Source: Lumbricus rubellus
Lineage: Eukaryota > Annelida > Clitellata > Crassiclitellata > Lumbricidae
Length of the DNA: 64,000 nt
NCBI GenBank assembly: GCA_945859605.1
Contig: OX243812.1
Location: 44,798,509 to 44,862,508 of the forward strand
Direction: 5' to 3'
The notes under the pieces were generated by a model that had not been told where the DNA came from, searched no databases, and saw only the letters and a list, made by a program, of their open reading frames with translations. Every line of letters begins with the position of its first letter. Within the stretch, counting starts at the first letter, position 1. Below, in pieces: positions 22,440 to 32,820 of the stretch. A program made the translations under genes and the position numbers.

Positions 22440-22720
22440 AAAAAACCGTAGCAACAATTCAGAAGCACTTGGAGCAGGGAAAAGTCAGTCAAGATATGCC
22501 TGTGTAAAAAGTTCAGTTTTCAGATGCTTCTTGAAAGTTGTCAGCAATGTGGAGTTTCTGACGTCAGAGGGAAGATTGTTCCATATTCGAGGTGCAGATG
22601 AGGTGAAGGATTTAGATGCAGTTGCGGTGCGTGTTTCTTCAGGGCTCATGATTTAGAAGAAGGTCAGATAGGTATGAAGGCGTTTTGGTTGTCACATAAT
22701 TGAAGATAGATAATGACTTC
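22440..22720 (-). mobile_element. L2/CR1-like LINE 3' end
   Basis: The reverse complement codes APRIWNNLPSDVRNST, then LTTFKKHLKTELF and a stop, the C-terminus of this class of reverse transcriptases. Confidence 0.8.
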
Positions 22721-22754
22721 TTCATGATAAGCAAAGCGTATCAAATTTTGGCAA

Positions 22755-22902
22755 AGTTATAGTAAGCGGGTCCCTATGTTAATGAATGACTGCACTAACC
22801 CTATGCCTAACCGACCCTCACGATGCCTAGTCTGAACCTAAACGACCCTCACGATGCCTAACCTGACCCTGACCAACACATAGGGACCCGCTTACTATAA
22901 CT
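22755..22902. mobile_element. Foldback element with telomere-like core
   Basis: The 26-bp arm AGTTATAGTAAGCGGGTCCC(TATGTT) is repeated in inverse at 22875-22902. The core holds the CTAACC...CCGACCCTCACGATGCC module twice. See also 7814 and 31724. Confidence 0.8.
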
Positions 22903-23879
22903 AAGCCCCAATTTTTTATTGCCATAATGAACAAACCCGAACAAACTTACGAAATGGTAACCAAACAAAATGTTTATCTGTACACCTGCTGTACACTGTT
23001 TTATATTTATCGGCCATCGGGGTCAACATTTAGTGTAGTAGAATAAAGTGAATATTTTCGAAACCCGGGCAAAATTGTAACAAGCACCGTTTTGCGATAA
23101 AACTGTGGTAAAGGTAATTTTTTAATGTTTGTTGAAAATCCCCATCTTAATCTTTAATATTTATGAAGTTATTTTATAAACCGATCCAAGTGAGCGATAA
23201 TGCAGGTTGTTGCCCTTTGCGCGATTATATTTTTCCGCTCAAATGATGCCAATGCATAACGTAACTTGTCGCTTGCTGGCAAAACTGAATAAAAATCACA
23301 TAATATTTTCGTTTATTTAACCGACAAGGGTCTGAGAATGTTTTATGACAGTTTATGAGCACAATGACATAATTTATTATGGTCCTGCTAGTAGATACTC
23401 TGCAAGGGTGTGACCCGAATCGCCGAAACTCGATCGCATCACTGAAACGCATTTCGGCCGGATCACTGAAGTCGATTTTCACAAAGCTAACGATTTTTAG
23501 AGACTAGACTGTGTGGCAGCAACACTTAAATAGGTCGATTGTTCTATATATTCAGTTCAACTCTGAACAATTTTCTGGGGTTGGCCGTTTTCTGTTATAA
23601 AACAGTATTCAGGGATCCGGGCGTTTGTGTGTATTCGGCATATTCGATGATTCGGGTTAGGATTATTCGAGTTGACACCCTCTGCAAGGAGTGTAGGGCA
23701 TTAACCCCTGGAAATAACCTTCCCCCTCCGGACGTAAGGCAGCATAGCTCTCGGAGAGGTAAATTAGGACGAGGCCTGAGAACATCGCCATACCAATGCA
23801 CCTACCCTAAAGTCTATACGTTAGCGAGTAGGGAGTCAGTGAAGCACCTCCAGCCTGTAGTTTGATACGCGACCATATT
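22903..23879. other. Intergenic, no gene seen
   Basis: AT-rich. The phrase GGGCAAAATTGTAACAAGC at about 23064 recurs inverted at about 29663. The short ORFs at 23539-23865 look random. Confidence 0.4.
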
Positions 23880-24200
23880 TAGGGATTTGCCCAATAAGGC
23901 GCGCAGCAGAGCGCAGCACCCGGTCAAGACAAGTCATTCTGCTGGATGGGAGGCCAATGTAAAGCGAAGAGCAATAGTCAAATGTGAGATCTAATGAAGG
24001 TATGCACTAAAGTAAGGGTTTCAGCAGTCGTAAGAGAACGGATGACAGTGCGAAGCTGGCACAGCTGATTGTAGCAGTCTCTAGCAAGACGGCAAAGTTG
24101 AGGAGCAAAAGTGAGTCCTTGGTCAAGTTGGACACTAAGGTCATGAGCCGTGGTTGCAAAGACAAAGCCAGGAAATTCAGATGCAAAGAAGAGAGTTCAA
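23880..24200 (-). mobile_element. CR1-like reverse transcriptase fragment
   Basis: The reverse complement reads LVSNLTKDSLLLLNFA and LKPLLVHTFITS-like segments with shifts, matching the palm-to-thumb region of CR1-type reverse transcriptases (D.G..LD..LT..... / LV.AFI.SRLDY). It is frameshifted. Confidence 0.65.
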
Positions 24201-24689
24201 GTTTGGCAAGTTGCTGCCATGTACCCAACCAAATAAATTTTGTATTAGATGGGTGGGCAATTCCACGGTATTCAAAATGTTACGGACTCTACATTTCGGA
24301 GAGTTTGAGCCCTTCATACAGACAGAAGATTACTGTTTAAATTATTTAAATATTTTTCCCAGATGCCGCTTCAATCACAGATTAGTTTGATATTAGTTAG
24401 ACTTTTCTGGCTGTTATGTATCATTTCTGGTGAATTAAAAAGTTTTCGTTACGGACTCTACATGAAAGTTCCCTGAATTTTTTTGATGACTGAACTGTCT
24501 TGATTTTCTGTGAAGTTATTATACACACATTCTTTTGAAACACAATCTTAGAATTGCCAGCCATTTCTGCTGATAAGGCCATAATTGCATTTCTTTTTCA
24601 TGATACGTACTAATGTTGTGCACTCACTTAATGTACACACTATGCGTTACGGACTCTACGTTACGGACTCTACAGTTATGGATCATGCA

Positions 24690-25271
24690 CAAAAACTGAT
24701 TAATATCCATTAAAGCAGTTAATTTTTAGCAATTACTTTCATCATTCACTTGTTTGTAAGGTACTACGAGAAGTTTCAGATCTCAACTTGAACAAATTAT
24801 GTTGTTTTGTCGTCACCAACAATCAATGGAACGTTTGCACTGTTCAAACATCGGTAATGTTAAGGCTCTTAATGTTTCAGAAGTGACTGAGCTTGGGTCA
24901 GTCTGTAACACTAACCACACGATCAATGAACTTGAAAAGACCTCTTTCACATATTGCTGGTGCATATAGCTTTTCTACAATCTGATCATTGGTGATTCAT
25001 AATTGGTCAATTCTGTCTCGAAAGTCGAACAGATTGCCCAAGTTATCCTCCACAACTTGCACCTTAGTAGCTTAATCTTGTTTCAGTTACCACATCTTCT
25101 GGACACATGAAACAAATTAAATTTAGACAAACCAACGTTTACACATTTTCCAGTGCACAAATCTTGTGTGCTTCTCTAAGTTTGAGGAGCAGTACCCGTT
25201 TCTGGCGGCGCTCTCGCCCTGGATTTGTTCTGAGTTTAGCACGTATAGAATCTTGCTTTCTTGAACATATA
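24690..25271. other. Element interior, no gene seen
   Basis: AT-rich left interior of the surrounding transposon. No conserved coding found. Confidence 0.4.
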
Positions 25272-26688
25272 CAGGGTGGCTCAAAAAAAATACCCCACCG
25301 GATAAAATGCAATATCTTCGCAACCCATTGACATTTTTCTACAAAAATTTCCCAATTTGTAGAGGAATGAATTTGCAACAATCCCTGAAAGTTTCACTTT
25401 CACATTTTCATGTTTGCAAAAGTTACAGCTGTTTAAACTTTCAATTCCGTTTTCTCGAATTTCCGCGAAACAATTAACGCCATTTGTTGATTTCCATGTC
25501 AAATAATATCACCTTTCACTGCCACCTCAGGAATCCGTTTTACAGTTTATCGTAAAGTATGATGGGAGTGTACATTCCATGCTTTAATACGAGCTCGAAT
25601 TCCTTTTGTGAAACTCGGTATGGGCTTGTTGATCGACTCCTCCGGCAACTGATCCCACATTACCAGCAAGATGCCTTCAGCCAGCCAATGTTCTCCAAGT
25701 TGGGATGAAATGTCTAGCAGAGCTCCACATATGTGAGGGTTAAGGTATATTGAGTTTGTTGGTCATTCATGTTTGTGAAAAAATTCTGCAGTTGATGGAA
25801 ATAAGGTAGCGTCATCTTAACTAACCTAGCCGTGTTAGCAAGCAGGAAGACAGCGGTCGTTTGGTATGACGGAAAGAAGCGCGATGTTCACGAAATTCGC
25901 TTGCAGTCGCAAAGGTAAAGTTTGCAAAGCACAGCATGGTTTCGGCGTCAAATCTGCTGACGTGTGTTACGGCGGCAAGGGAAGACTGCACTTCATCCCA
26001 TTCAGTAGGTTAAATGTCAAACTTACCGTTGAACTCTGTTACCCAGACTCATTGAAGACTGCAGGCATGTTCTAACATTTGGTTTTATTTTCCAGCAGGA
26101 CGGTGCGCCTGCTTGCTCGCACGGCAGGGTTGACTATGATGATGCAATCTTATTGCCATCAACTGCGGTAAATTTATTTGCACAGCTGAATGACCATCTA
26201 ACTCGCCAGACCTTAACCCTTTTGTTTATTACGACTGGGAACCTATGATGGAACGATGCAAGACATTTCATCCCAAGTTGGAGAACATTGGTTAACAGAA
26301 GGAAGTCTTTCTGCTAATGTGGAATCGATCAACAAGGCCATACTGAGCTTCACAAAAATAATTTGATCTCGAGTAAAAGCAGGGAGTGGACACTCCCATC
26401 ATACTTTACGATAAACTGTAAAACGGATTTCTGCGGTCGTGGTGAAAGTGATATCATTTGACATGGAAATCTACAAGTGACGCTAACTTTTCCGCGGAAA
26501 TTCGAAAAAACGGAATTGAAAGTTTAAACAGCTGTAACTTTTGCAAACATGAAAATTTTAAATTGAAACTTTCAGGGATTGTTGGAAATTCATTCCCCTA
26601 CAAATTGGAAAATTTTCGTAGAAAAATGTCAATGGGTTGCGAAGATATTGCATTTTATCCGGTGGGGTATTTTTTTTGAGCCACCCTG
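25272..26688. mobile_element. Palindromic Tc1/mariner-like element
   Basis: The ends CAGGGTGGCTCAAAAAAA are inverted copies bordered by TA on both sides (25270-25271 and 26689-26690). The inverted similarity continues for hundreds of bases (GGATAAAATGCAATATCTTCG..., GAAAGTTTAAACAGCTGTAAC in inverse). The two arms each carry the transposase C-terminus in opposite orientation: WDQLPEESINKPIPSFTK on the minus strand near 25600-25660 and ESINKAILSFTK on the plus strand near 26320-26360. Confidence 0.85.
25866..26405 (+). pseudogene. Mariner transposase remnant
   Basis: Degenerate plus-strand transposase: VCYGGKGRLHFIPF near 25970, FQQDGAPAC near 26089-26115 (the Q-D-G-A-P-A catalytic-region motif), LPDLNPFVYYDW near 26210 (SPDLNPLDY..W type), then ESINKAILSFTK. 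Stops and frameshifts separate these blocks. Known role of intact relatives: DDE/D cut-and-paste transposition. Confidence 0.8.
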
Positions 26689-26689
26689 T

Positions 26690-27188
26690 AGAGCTCATGG
26701 TAAAAGAAATCATAATCTGATTCTGCAAGTACCGGTAGGCTACTTGAATCAGATTCTGTAAGTACGTTCAGTTGCCATGGCATGAACTATATATTGTTGT
26801 AGACTTTCTGCCTATACTGTCCACATTAATATAGTTTTCACCATTTCTATGAATAATCAAGGGCAATTAAATAGCAAACTATTCATTTAAATGTACTAAC
26901 CATGGACCCTTGTTTTAAAAGCATAATTTATAAATCAATAAAATGCACTGAATAAATAATAAAACTCATAAATATCTCGTGCTAAATGTTGATTAATGTG
27001 TATTATATCTTAGCTAAAAAATTCAAAATGGATGAAAATTGTTGACTAGTTCCATGCTTTCCACATAGTAGCTTAGGGAGGGATGAATAAAAGGAATTAT
27101 TTTAACAAGATATATATGTCTAATGTTTAGCTTCCATGCATAATTTAGGACAATTGTAGCCACTATCTCATAAAATGAATTTGTGCTT
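26690..27188. other. Element interior, no gene seen
   Basis: Right interior of the 24255-27735 transposon. The 111-aa minus-strand ORF at 27023-27358 resembles nothing I recognise and is probably chance in AT-rich sequence. Confidence 0.4.
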
Positions 27189-27819
27189 GTAGAGTCCGTA
27201 ACACTTTTGTAGAGTCCGTGACAATTTTCAACTTCGCATAGAAAATTGTAAAGGAATATTAGGAAAAGTAATTTATGTTGACTGAGTAGCCCATAATGGT
27301 GAATCAGAGGATTGGAGATAACAAGTTTACTGTTCAATTCGAAATGCCTGAAAAACAAATTAGAAGCCCCAGAATGTTACGGACTCTACAACTCATGTTT
27401 TGCTCCAGCAAATCTGGACACATGATAAGGTGAATTTTTGATCACAAAGTATTTATCACTTACTCTCACCATGGTCACGATGTCCAGCTAAAAATATTCC
27501 ATATTGGATTGACATTAAAAATTTAGCATTTAAAAATTGCATGTAGAGTCCGTAACGCAAAAAAATGAAAGTTGGCACTTTGAAGCAAAGTAGACACAAA
27601 ACGATGAGAGCAGAAAGACAAATTCTTTTGGATTCTTATACTAGAACCATCTAGTTATAACAGAAATGAGTAACAACTTATAATTCCAATATTTTTTATT
27701 GACCCTTCATGGACCACAATACCGTGGAATGCCCCGGGTTCAAGTGGGGTCTATTGGACGACATCTATGCTTCTAGAGCATCCAAAGTCCCGCTCATTAT
27801 CCGAACCGCTGAGATAACA

Positions 27820-28380
27820 GAAGGGAAGCAATGGTTGTAAGCCTGGACGTTGTCAGCATACTGCTGACCAAAAACCTGTTAGGAGTGTGGCAAGACCTGA
27901 GGCGTAGACAATATAAAGTATGGGACCAAGGACTAAGCCCTGGGGTAGACCATATTGTGCTGGCACCCATGAGGACCTAGTAGAGTCACGGGCCACACAG
28001 AGAAAAACTTAATGAAGAAAAGAATCTATCCGTTTGTAAAAAATGCACCAGACAGACCAAAATAAACACTCAGCTATGAATTGATAAAGTGCTTCTGACA
28101 GTGCACACTAATAGCAGAATTCCTTCAGCACAAAGAAAAACAGAAAGAAAGTGGTTTCAGACAGCAGAGAAGTTGCACTTTTGTCACCAGTTAATTGCAA
28201 AGATGTCACTAGAAAGAGCTTGATCCAAAGTGCAGGAATGGCGAATTCAAAAGCTCGAGTTTTGACCATAGCAATGCTTGCTCGCAGGACAAGGAGACCA
28301 TGCCTGTCCTGTCACATGGGCTTAGTGGGAAAAAGAGAGGAAGCTGGGTCACCAAGCGGATAAGATCTTGAAGATACTTT
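27820..28380 (-). mobile_element. CR1-like LINE, two joined fragments
   Basis: 27820-28080 in reverse complement gives a GVPQGLVLGP-like box followed by LYIVYASGL (the RT PQGS.LGP region). 28080-28380 matches the 3' end family at 41822-42170 (AAAGTGCTTCTGACAGTGCACAC; GCTCGAGTTTTGACC; CTTGCTCGCAGGACAAGGAG). The middle is missing, so the copy is internally deleted or the two pieces are independent. Confidence 0.7.
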
Positions 28381-28639
28381 TAGTTTGTTTCAATACATTT
28401 CCAACCCTGTCCTTGACCTTTAGTATATCTCATAGATTTTAGAGCAGACCATAGTTTCCTTGGTATTGATGTTTATTTTAAGGTTCCTTGCTTTCCAGTG
28501 CCTTTGCTAATCAGTGAAATGTGTTTACACCCATGCCACCTATTTGTCTGTTCCAACAAGATCATCTGGGTACTAGGTAACATATCCCATGCATCTCCCG
28601 TCTTACATGGCTGATATAGTAGGTAGCCACAATAGTCAC

Positions 28640-28800
28640 TTCAAGTGTTCAAAGTTGATAGTGTCTAGTAACAGGAGCTGGTCAGGAGAGATAGGTGTTC
28701 AGTAAACGTCAAATCCCTATCGAGTGTGACACCCAGTTCACTGGAGGAAAAGGTTAGATCAGGGAATAATGAAGCCAATAATTAGATTTCAAGCTTTTGC
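28640..28800 (-). mobile_element. CR1-like reverse transcriptase fragment
   Basis: The reverse complement codes ELGVTLDRDLTFTEHLSLL, the LGV.LD..LTF..H box that follows the FADD motif in CR1-type enzymes. Confidence 0.75.
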
Positions 28801-28845
28801 AACTGTTGCTTGGTTCCAAACCAGATCAATTGACTCTTTGAAGGA

Positions 28846-29653
28846 TTTTCACTCAAATGATCAGCTTTAAATTCTGAATCCAATGATACCAAACTGATTA
28901 AGAATGTCTTACGATTGGTTGAAATATTAGCAAAGAAACCGTTTTGAGGTTACTTTTTTGCCTGCCCTGTAAATCCCTGACATGGTGGGATTTATGGGGA
29001 TTTTCACTCAAATGATCAGCTTTAAATTCTGAATCCAATGATGCCAAACTGATTAAGAATATCTTACGTTTGGCCGAAATATTGGCAAAAAACCGCTTTG
29101 GGTTTCTTTTTTTGGCCACCCTGTAAATCCCTGACATGGGATTGATGGGGATTTTCACTCAAATGATCAGCTTTAAATTCTGAATCCAATGATACCAAAC
29201 TGATTAAGAATATCTTACGTTTGGCCGAAATATTAGCAAAAAAATGCTTTGGGGTTTCTTTTTTTGGCCACCCTGTAAATCCCTGACATGGGATTGATGG
29301 GGATTTTCACTCAAATGATCAGCTTTAGATTCTGAATCCAATGATACCAAACTGATTAAGAATATCTTACGTTTGGCCGAAATATTAGCAAAAAACCGCT
29401 TTGGGGTTTCTTTTTTTGGCCACCCTGTAAATCCCTGACATGGGATTGATGGGGATTTTCACTCAAATGATCAGCTTCAAATTCTGAATCCAATGATACC
29501 AAACTGATTAAGAATATCTTACGTTTGGCCGAAATATTCGCAAAAAACCGCTTTGGGGTTTCTTTTTTTGGCCACCCTGTAAATCCCTGACATGGGATTG
29601 ATGGGGATTTTCACTCAAATGATCAGCTTCAAATTCTGAATCCAATGATACCA
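28846..29653. repeat. ~152-bp tandem array, 5.3 copies
   Basis: Units start at 28846, 29001, 29152, 29304, 29456 and 29608 with TTTTCACTCAAATGATCAGC. The first unit is 155 bp, the rest 151-152, and the similarity increases toward the right. Each full unit contains TTTTTTTGGCCACCCTGTA, the exact form of a mariner terminal inverted repeat plus TA. The array therefore looks like a satellite grown from a mariner end. Confidence 0.92.
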
Positions 29654-29715
29654 AATTTATGCTTGTTACAATTTTGCCCCGGTTTTTTCTAGTCTACCCG
29701 ACTAATTGATATGTA

Positions 29716-30150
29716 CAGGGATGCCACTCTGAATTTTGAAAAAAAGGTCAGATCGGGCCGAAAAAAGGGCTATAAACGGCTAGATCAAGAATTTCGGAAA
29801 AATACATCGATTTTTCGATTTTTCGCGCTTAAAATTTAAATTTCTGAGAAACTTTTTGAGTCAACCGACCAAATTTTGCTTCCTTTGAATCCTTTTCCGA
29901 AAAAATTTCTGATGGCCTTATTAGTCTTTCGCTCCAAAATAAATCTATAACTTTTGGGGTCCGTATTCACAACATTTTCGACTTTTTTCACGTATTTTGT
30001 GCATTTTCACCTAGCAAAGCCAATTTTTAATGCGTAACAGTGTAAAAAAAACCCGTGAGAAAAAAGGCTAGATCCTCACAAAAAATTAGAAACCTAGATA
30101 AGGCCGAAAAAACCTAGATCTAGGTGGAAAAGCTATGAGTGGCAACCCTG
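29716..30150. mobile_element. hAT-like MITE
   Basis: The left end is CAGGGATGCCACTC and the right (reverse-complemented) is CAGGGTTGCCACTC. The target duplication GATATGTA is exact (29708-29715 and 30151-30158). The subterminal CTAGATCTAGGTGGAAAAGC phrase resembles those at 6620 and 6890. Confidence 0.9.
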
Positions 30151-30241
30151 GATATGTATTAGGTAGCTATATCGTCGATGAGCTAGTAATGTACATTGAT
30201 ATGACTTGTATTATAGGCTTTTATAGCTATATCACAAATCT

Positions 30242-30828
30242 TCTATATAAATAAAAATGTAAATGCGTTTGGCTCCTGACGAAGGATCTCCGAGCTTTCT
30301 TCGCCGATTGCTTTCAGAACTTCACCAAAACGTTTAGTTCCAACACGGCCGGGTTTGCAGAATGATTTTTCGCAAAAAGCGCAATCTTTTCAACAAAAAA
30401 CCACTTTTAAAATTCCACCGTTTTCAACACATAGCCTACGCCCGTCAATGAGCCTTGCATACCAATTCGGGCATGTTTGTTCCGTAAATTTCTTTAGCGC
30501 ATTTCATTACGGCCTTCGCATTTCATTACGGCCTTCTTGCTCAAGCGTTTTATGGCGTGATCCGCGTCGCCATCGCAAAGGGAGGGGGAGGGGGGGAGGG
30601 GGAGGGGGAGGGGAGGGGGAGAAGGGGGAGGGGAGAAGGGGGAGGGGGAGGGGAGGGGAAGGGGAGAGGGAGGGGAGGGGGAGGGGAGGGGAAGGGGAGG
30701 GGAAGGGGGAGGGGGAGGGGGAGGGGGGGGGGGGGGGGGAGGGGGAGGGGAGGGGAGGGGGAGGGGAAGGGGGAGGGGGAGGGGGAGGCTTTTTTCAGCC
30801 ACAGCAACGCGTGGCCGGGTTCAGCTAG
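30242..30828 (+). mobile_element. Non-autonomous Helitron
   Basis: Starts TCTATATAAATAAAAATG and ends CAGCTAG followed by T. A GC hairpin (GCCAC 30798-30802 / GTGGC 30811-30815) lies about 10 bases before the CTAG terminus, the classic Helitron 3' arrangement. There is no terminal inverted repeat and no target duplication. No Rep/helicase domain. Confidence 0.85.
30580..30788. repeat. GGGAGG/GGGGA polypurine tract
   Basis: About 200 bases of almost pure G and A, with one 13-G run, placed just upstream of the Helitron 3' hairpin. The Gly/Glu/Arg- and Pro/Ser-rich ORFs across it are artefacts. Confidence 0.95.
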
Positions 30829-31242
30829 TATTATATATAGTACATTTCAGTGGTAATGTACATATCAATGGGGGTCAAGTTTCAGGCATAGACATTATTA
30901 TCATTATATAAATGCGAGATTTCTATGGTTTTAGAATTTTTGATCACGCTAAAAAGTAGCCCAAAGGTCGCCTACACTAAGTCTTCAGAACTGATTGCGT
31001 CATCCGAAATCTGTATTGTAGTGACATCTAGCAGTGCGAGTTTAGAGTTTGATTTCGATATTGTATGGTTTGTTTTGATTATTAAAAATCGAGAAGCCCT
31101 TTATCAAAATTTTGGTAATCCTGCAGTTTAGGTGCTTTTATTATTTCGCACTGTTATACGAGATAGATAGGTGCTTTTATTATTACTAGTCTTTGGTCGC
31201 TGTTTTGGGGTTGGGTGCAGGGATGGGGTAGGGGTTGGGGTT

Positions 31243-31495
31243 AAACCGTATTGTATTGTATTGTATTGTATTTAAACATTTATAAAGCGCCTCTAGTAGA
31301 GTGAACCGTTCAGAGGCGCTCCCAGTGCGCAAGGCCTAGCGAGAAGAAACAGGTTTTGAGAAGAGACAAAGCAGAGGAGAGACTACCAGAAAGAAGTGTA
31401 GAGCGAACAGAAGGAGAAAGGGCATTCCAAAGAGAAGGACCAATTGAGACAAATGATCGAGACTGAGCCATAACAGTTCTAGACCGAGGTTTACG
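31243..31495 (-). mobile_element. CR1-like LINE 3' end
   Basis: Tail (TATTG)n, then TTTATAAAGCGCCTCTAGTAG and AGAGGCGCTCCCAGTGCG, and then a reverse-complement coding trace. Same family as 33639 and 41822. It is nested within the inverted-repeat element. Confidence 0.8.
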
Positions 31496-31723
31496 TAGTT
31501 TAGGTTGTTTAATTATTTGGCCAAAAGTGAGGTTGCTAAATTATTTGCATGTGTATAAATGATATACAAGTAATTTCTGGATCGCCAGGTTCAATCCAGC
31601 TTCCATTTCAACTATAAATATGCCTTTATCCAGCTTCCATTTCAGGTATAAAATGCCTTTATCCAAGTTCTACTTCTCAAGCGTTTTTCATCAATCCAGC
31701 TTCATTTTCAGCAGAATGACTAC

Positions 31724-31782
31724 ACTAACCCTAACCGACCCTCACGACGCCTAACCTGAGCCCTAACCGACCCTCATGCGTA
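31724..31782. repeat. Telomere-like module, copy 3
   Basis: CTAACCCTAACCGACCCTCACGACGCCTAACC and a shorter second copy. The preceding GAATGACTACACTAACCC matches 22784, so these are homologous modules and not chance telomeric words. Confidence 0.8.
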
Positions 31783-32069
31783 AAATCCCGCTTCTATTTC
31801 ATCACTAAATATTTGTCATCGAATGTAAGAAATTGGTTGTCGGATAAAAAAAGTACCGTTTTTTCGTCAATCCAGCTTCCATATAATTATATACTATAAT
31901 TTTTCTTCTCGCGTTTTCGGTTTATATTGCTACTTCCGGTTGCGAAGGTTCAGAAATTGGAATAGCGCGTTTTATGGCGCGATATATTCATGATTGGGGT
32001 GTTTCTTAATTTAGCAACCTAAACTACGGGATATCGAAAATGAAAATAATTAAACAACCTAAACTACGG

Positions 32070-32615
32070 TTTAACCGGGGTTGGTGTGTTGATGGAGAAG
32101 TGGGGTGAGGCGGGATTGTGGTGGGGGTTGGAGTGGAGGGTAGGTGTGAGGGGAAGGTGGGAGGGGTTAGGGTGGGGGCGGTTGAACTGGGTGGGGGTGG
32201 ACGAGATGGGAGTTTGGAGGTGGGGTGGGGTGAGGGTGGGGTGGAAGAAATGGGGATGTACAAATTGTGGTGGGGCTTTGGGGGTGGAGTTGGGATGGTG
32301 GTGTGGAGGGTGGAGGGGTAGGGTGATGGTGGTGTGGAGGGTGGATGGGGTAGGGTGATGGTAGTGTGGAGGGTGGATGGAGTAGGGTGGGGGCAGGTGA
32401 ACTGGGTGGGGTGGACGAGGTGGGGGTGTGGTGAGGGTGGGGTGGAGGAGGTTGGTGGGGTTGTTGCTGGGTGGAGGGGTGGGGGTGTACGGTGGGTGGG
32501 GTTTGAGGTGTGGGGGTGGTGGGGTGGAGGGGTAGGTGGAGGCGGGTGAATGGGGTGGGGTGGACGGTATGAGGTGGATGTGGATGTGGAGGGTGTGGTG
32601 AGGGTGTCAATGTCC
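32070..32615. repeat. GT/G-rich degenerate tract
   Basis: A long GGGGTGG/GGTGGAGG-type low-complexity run. The 231-aa and 147-aa proline/histidine/serine/threonine-rich minus-strand ORFs across it are repeat artefacts. Confidence 0.9.
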
Positions 32616-32820
32616 TCCTTCAAACTATTGCTGATAACTATTCCGCATAACAGTGCAAAATAATAAAAGCACCTAAACTGCAGGATTACCAAAATTTTTA
32701 TAGAAATTAGATTTATCACGATTCGTTGCCGATGAAATTTGATTTAACTGATGATCGTGGTTCATCTGTCTGAATCCGGCCAATCAAGCGAATGTTGCAG
32801 CTCCTTTTTATTTAAAATAT

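Larger units (their letters stand above)
24255..27735. mobile_element. DNA transposon with subterminal GTTACGGACTCTAC repeats
   Basis: The ends GGGCAATTCCACGGTATT (left) and GGGCATTCCACGGTATT (right, reverse-complemented) are inverted copies. The 14-mer GTTACGGACTCTAC occurs at 24279, 24448, 24646, 24660 and 27376 on the plus strand and at 27189, 27209 (one change) and 27543 on the minus strand, all within the two subterminal zones. This resembles transposase-binding subterminal arrays. No transposase was recognised and the superfamily is not assigned. A palindromic mariner is nested at 25272-26688. Confidence 0.7.
31105..32700. mobile_element. Nested inverted-repeat element
   Basis: About 55 bases beginning AAAATTTTGGTAATCCTGCAG (31108 onward) and running through GTTTAGGTGCTTTTATTATT recur in inverse at 32645-32700. 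Inside, CGTAGTTTAGGTTGTTTAAT (31490) recurs in inverse at about 32047-32071. The outer and inner arms resemble each other (YAGTTTAGGT.STTTWATTATTT), which suggests a related element inside another. No transposase. Confidence 0.75.

Noticed and set aside
27023..27358. 111-aa minus-strand ORF
   Set aside because: AT-rich composition, no motif, located between subterminal repeats of a transposon.
28846..29653. CRISPR-like array
   Set aside because: Units are contiguous 152-bp tandem copies with no spacers, in a eukaryotic genome.
30355..30828. 157-aa Gly/Glu/Arg-rich ORF and its Pro/Ser-rich antisense ORFs
   Set aside because: Artefact of the GGGAGG tract inside a Helitron.
32024..32719. 231-aa proline/threonine-rich minus-strand ORF
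   Set aside because: It is the translation of a GGGTGG low-complexity tract; overlapping frames on both strands are equally open.
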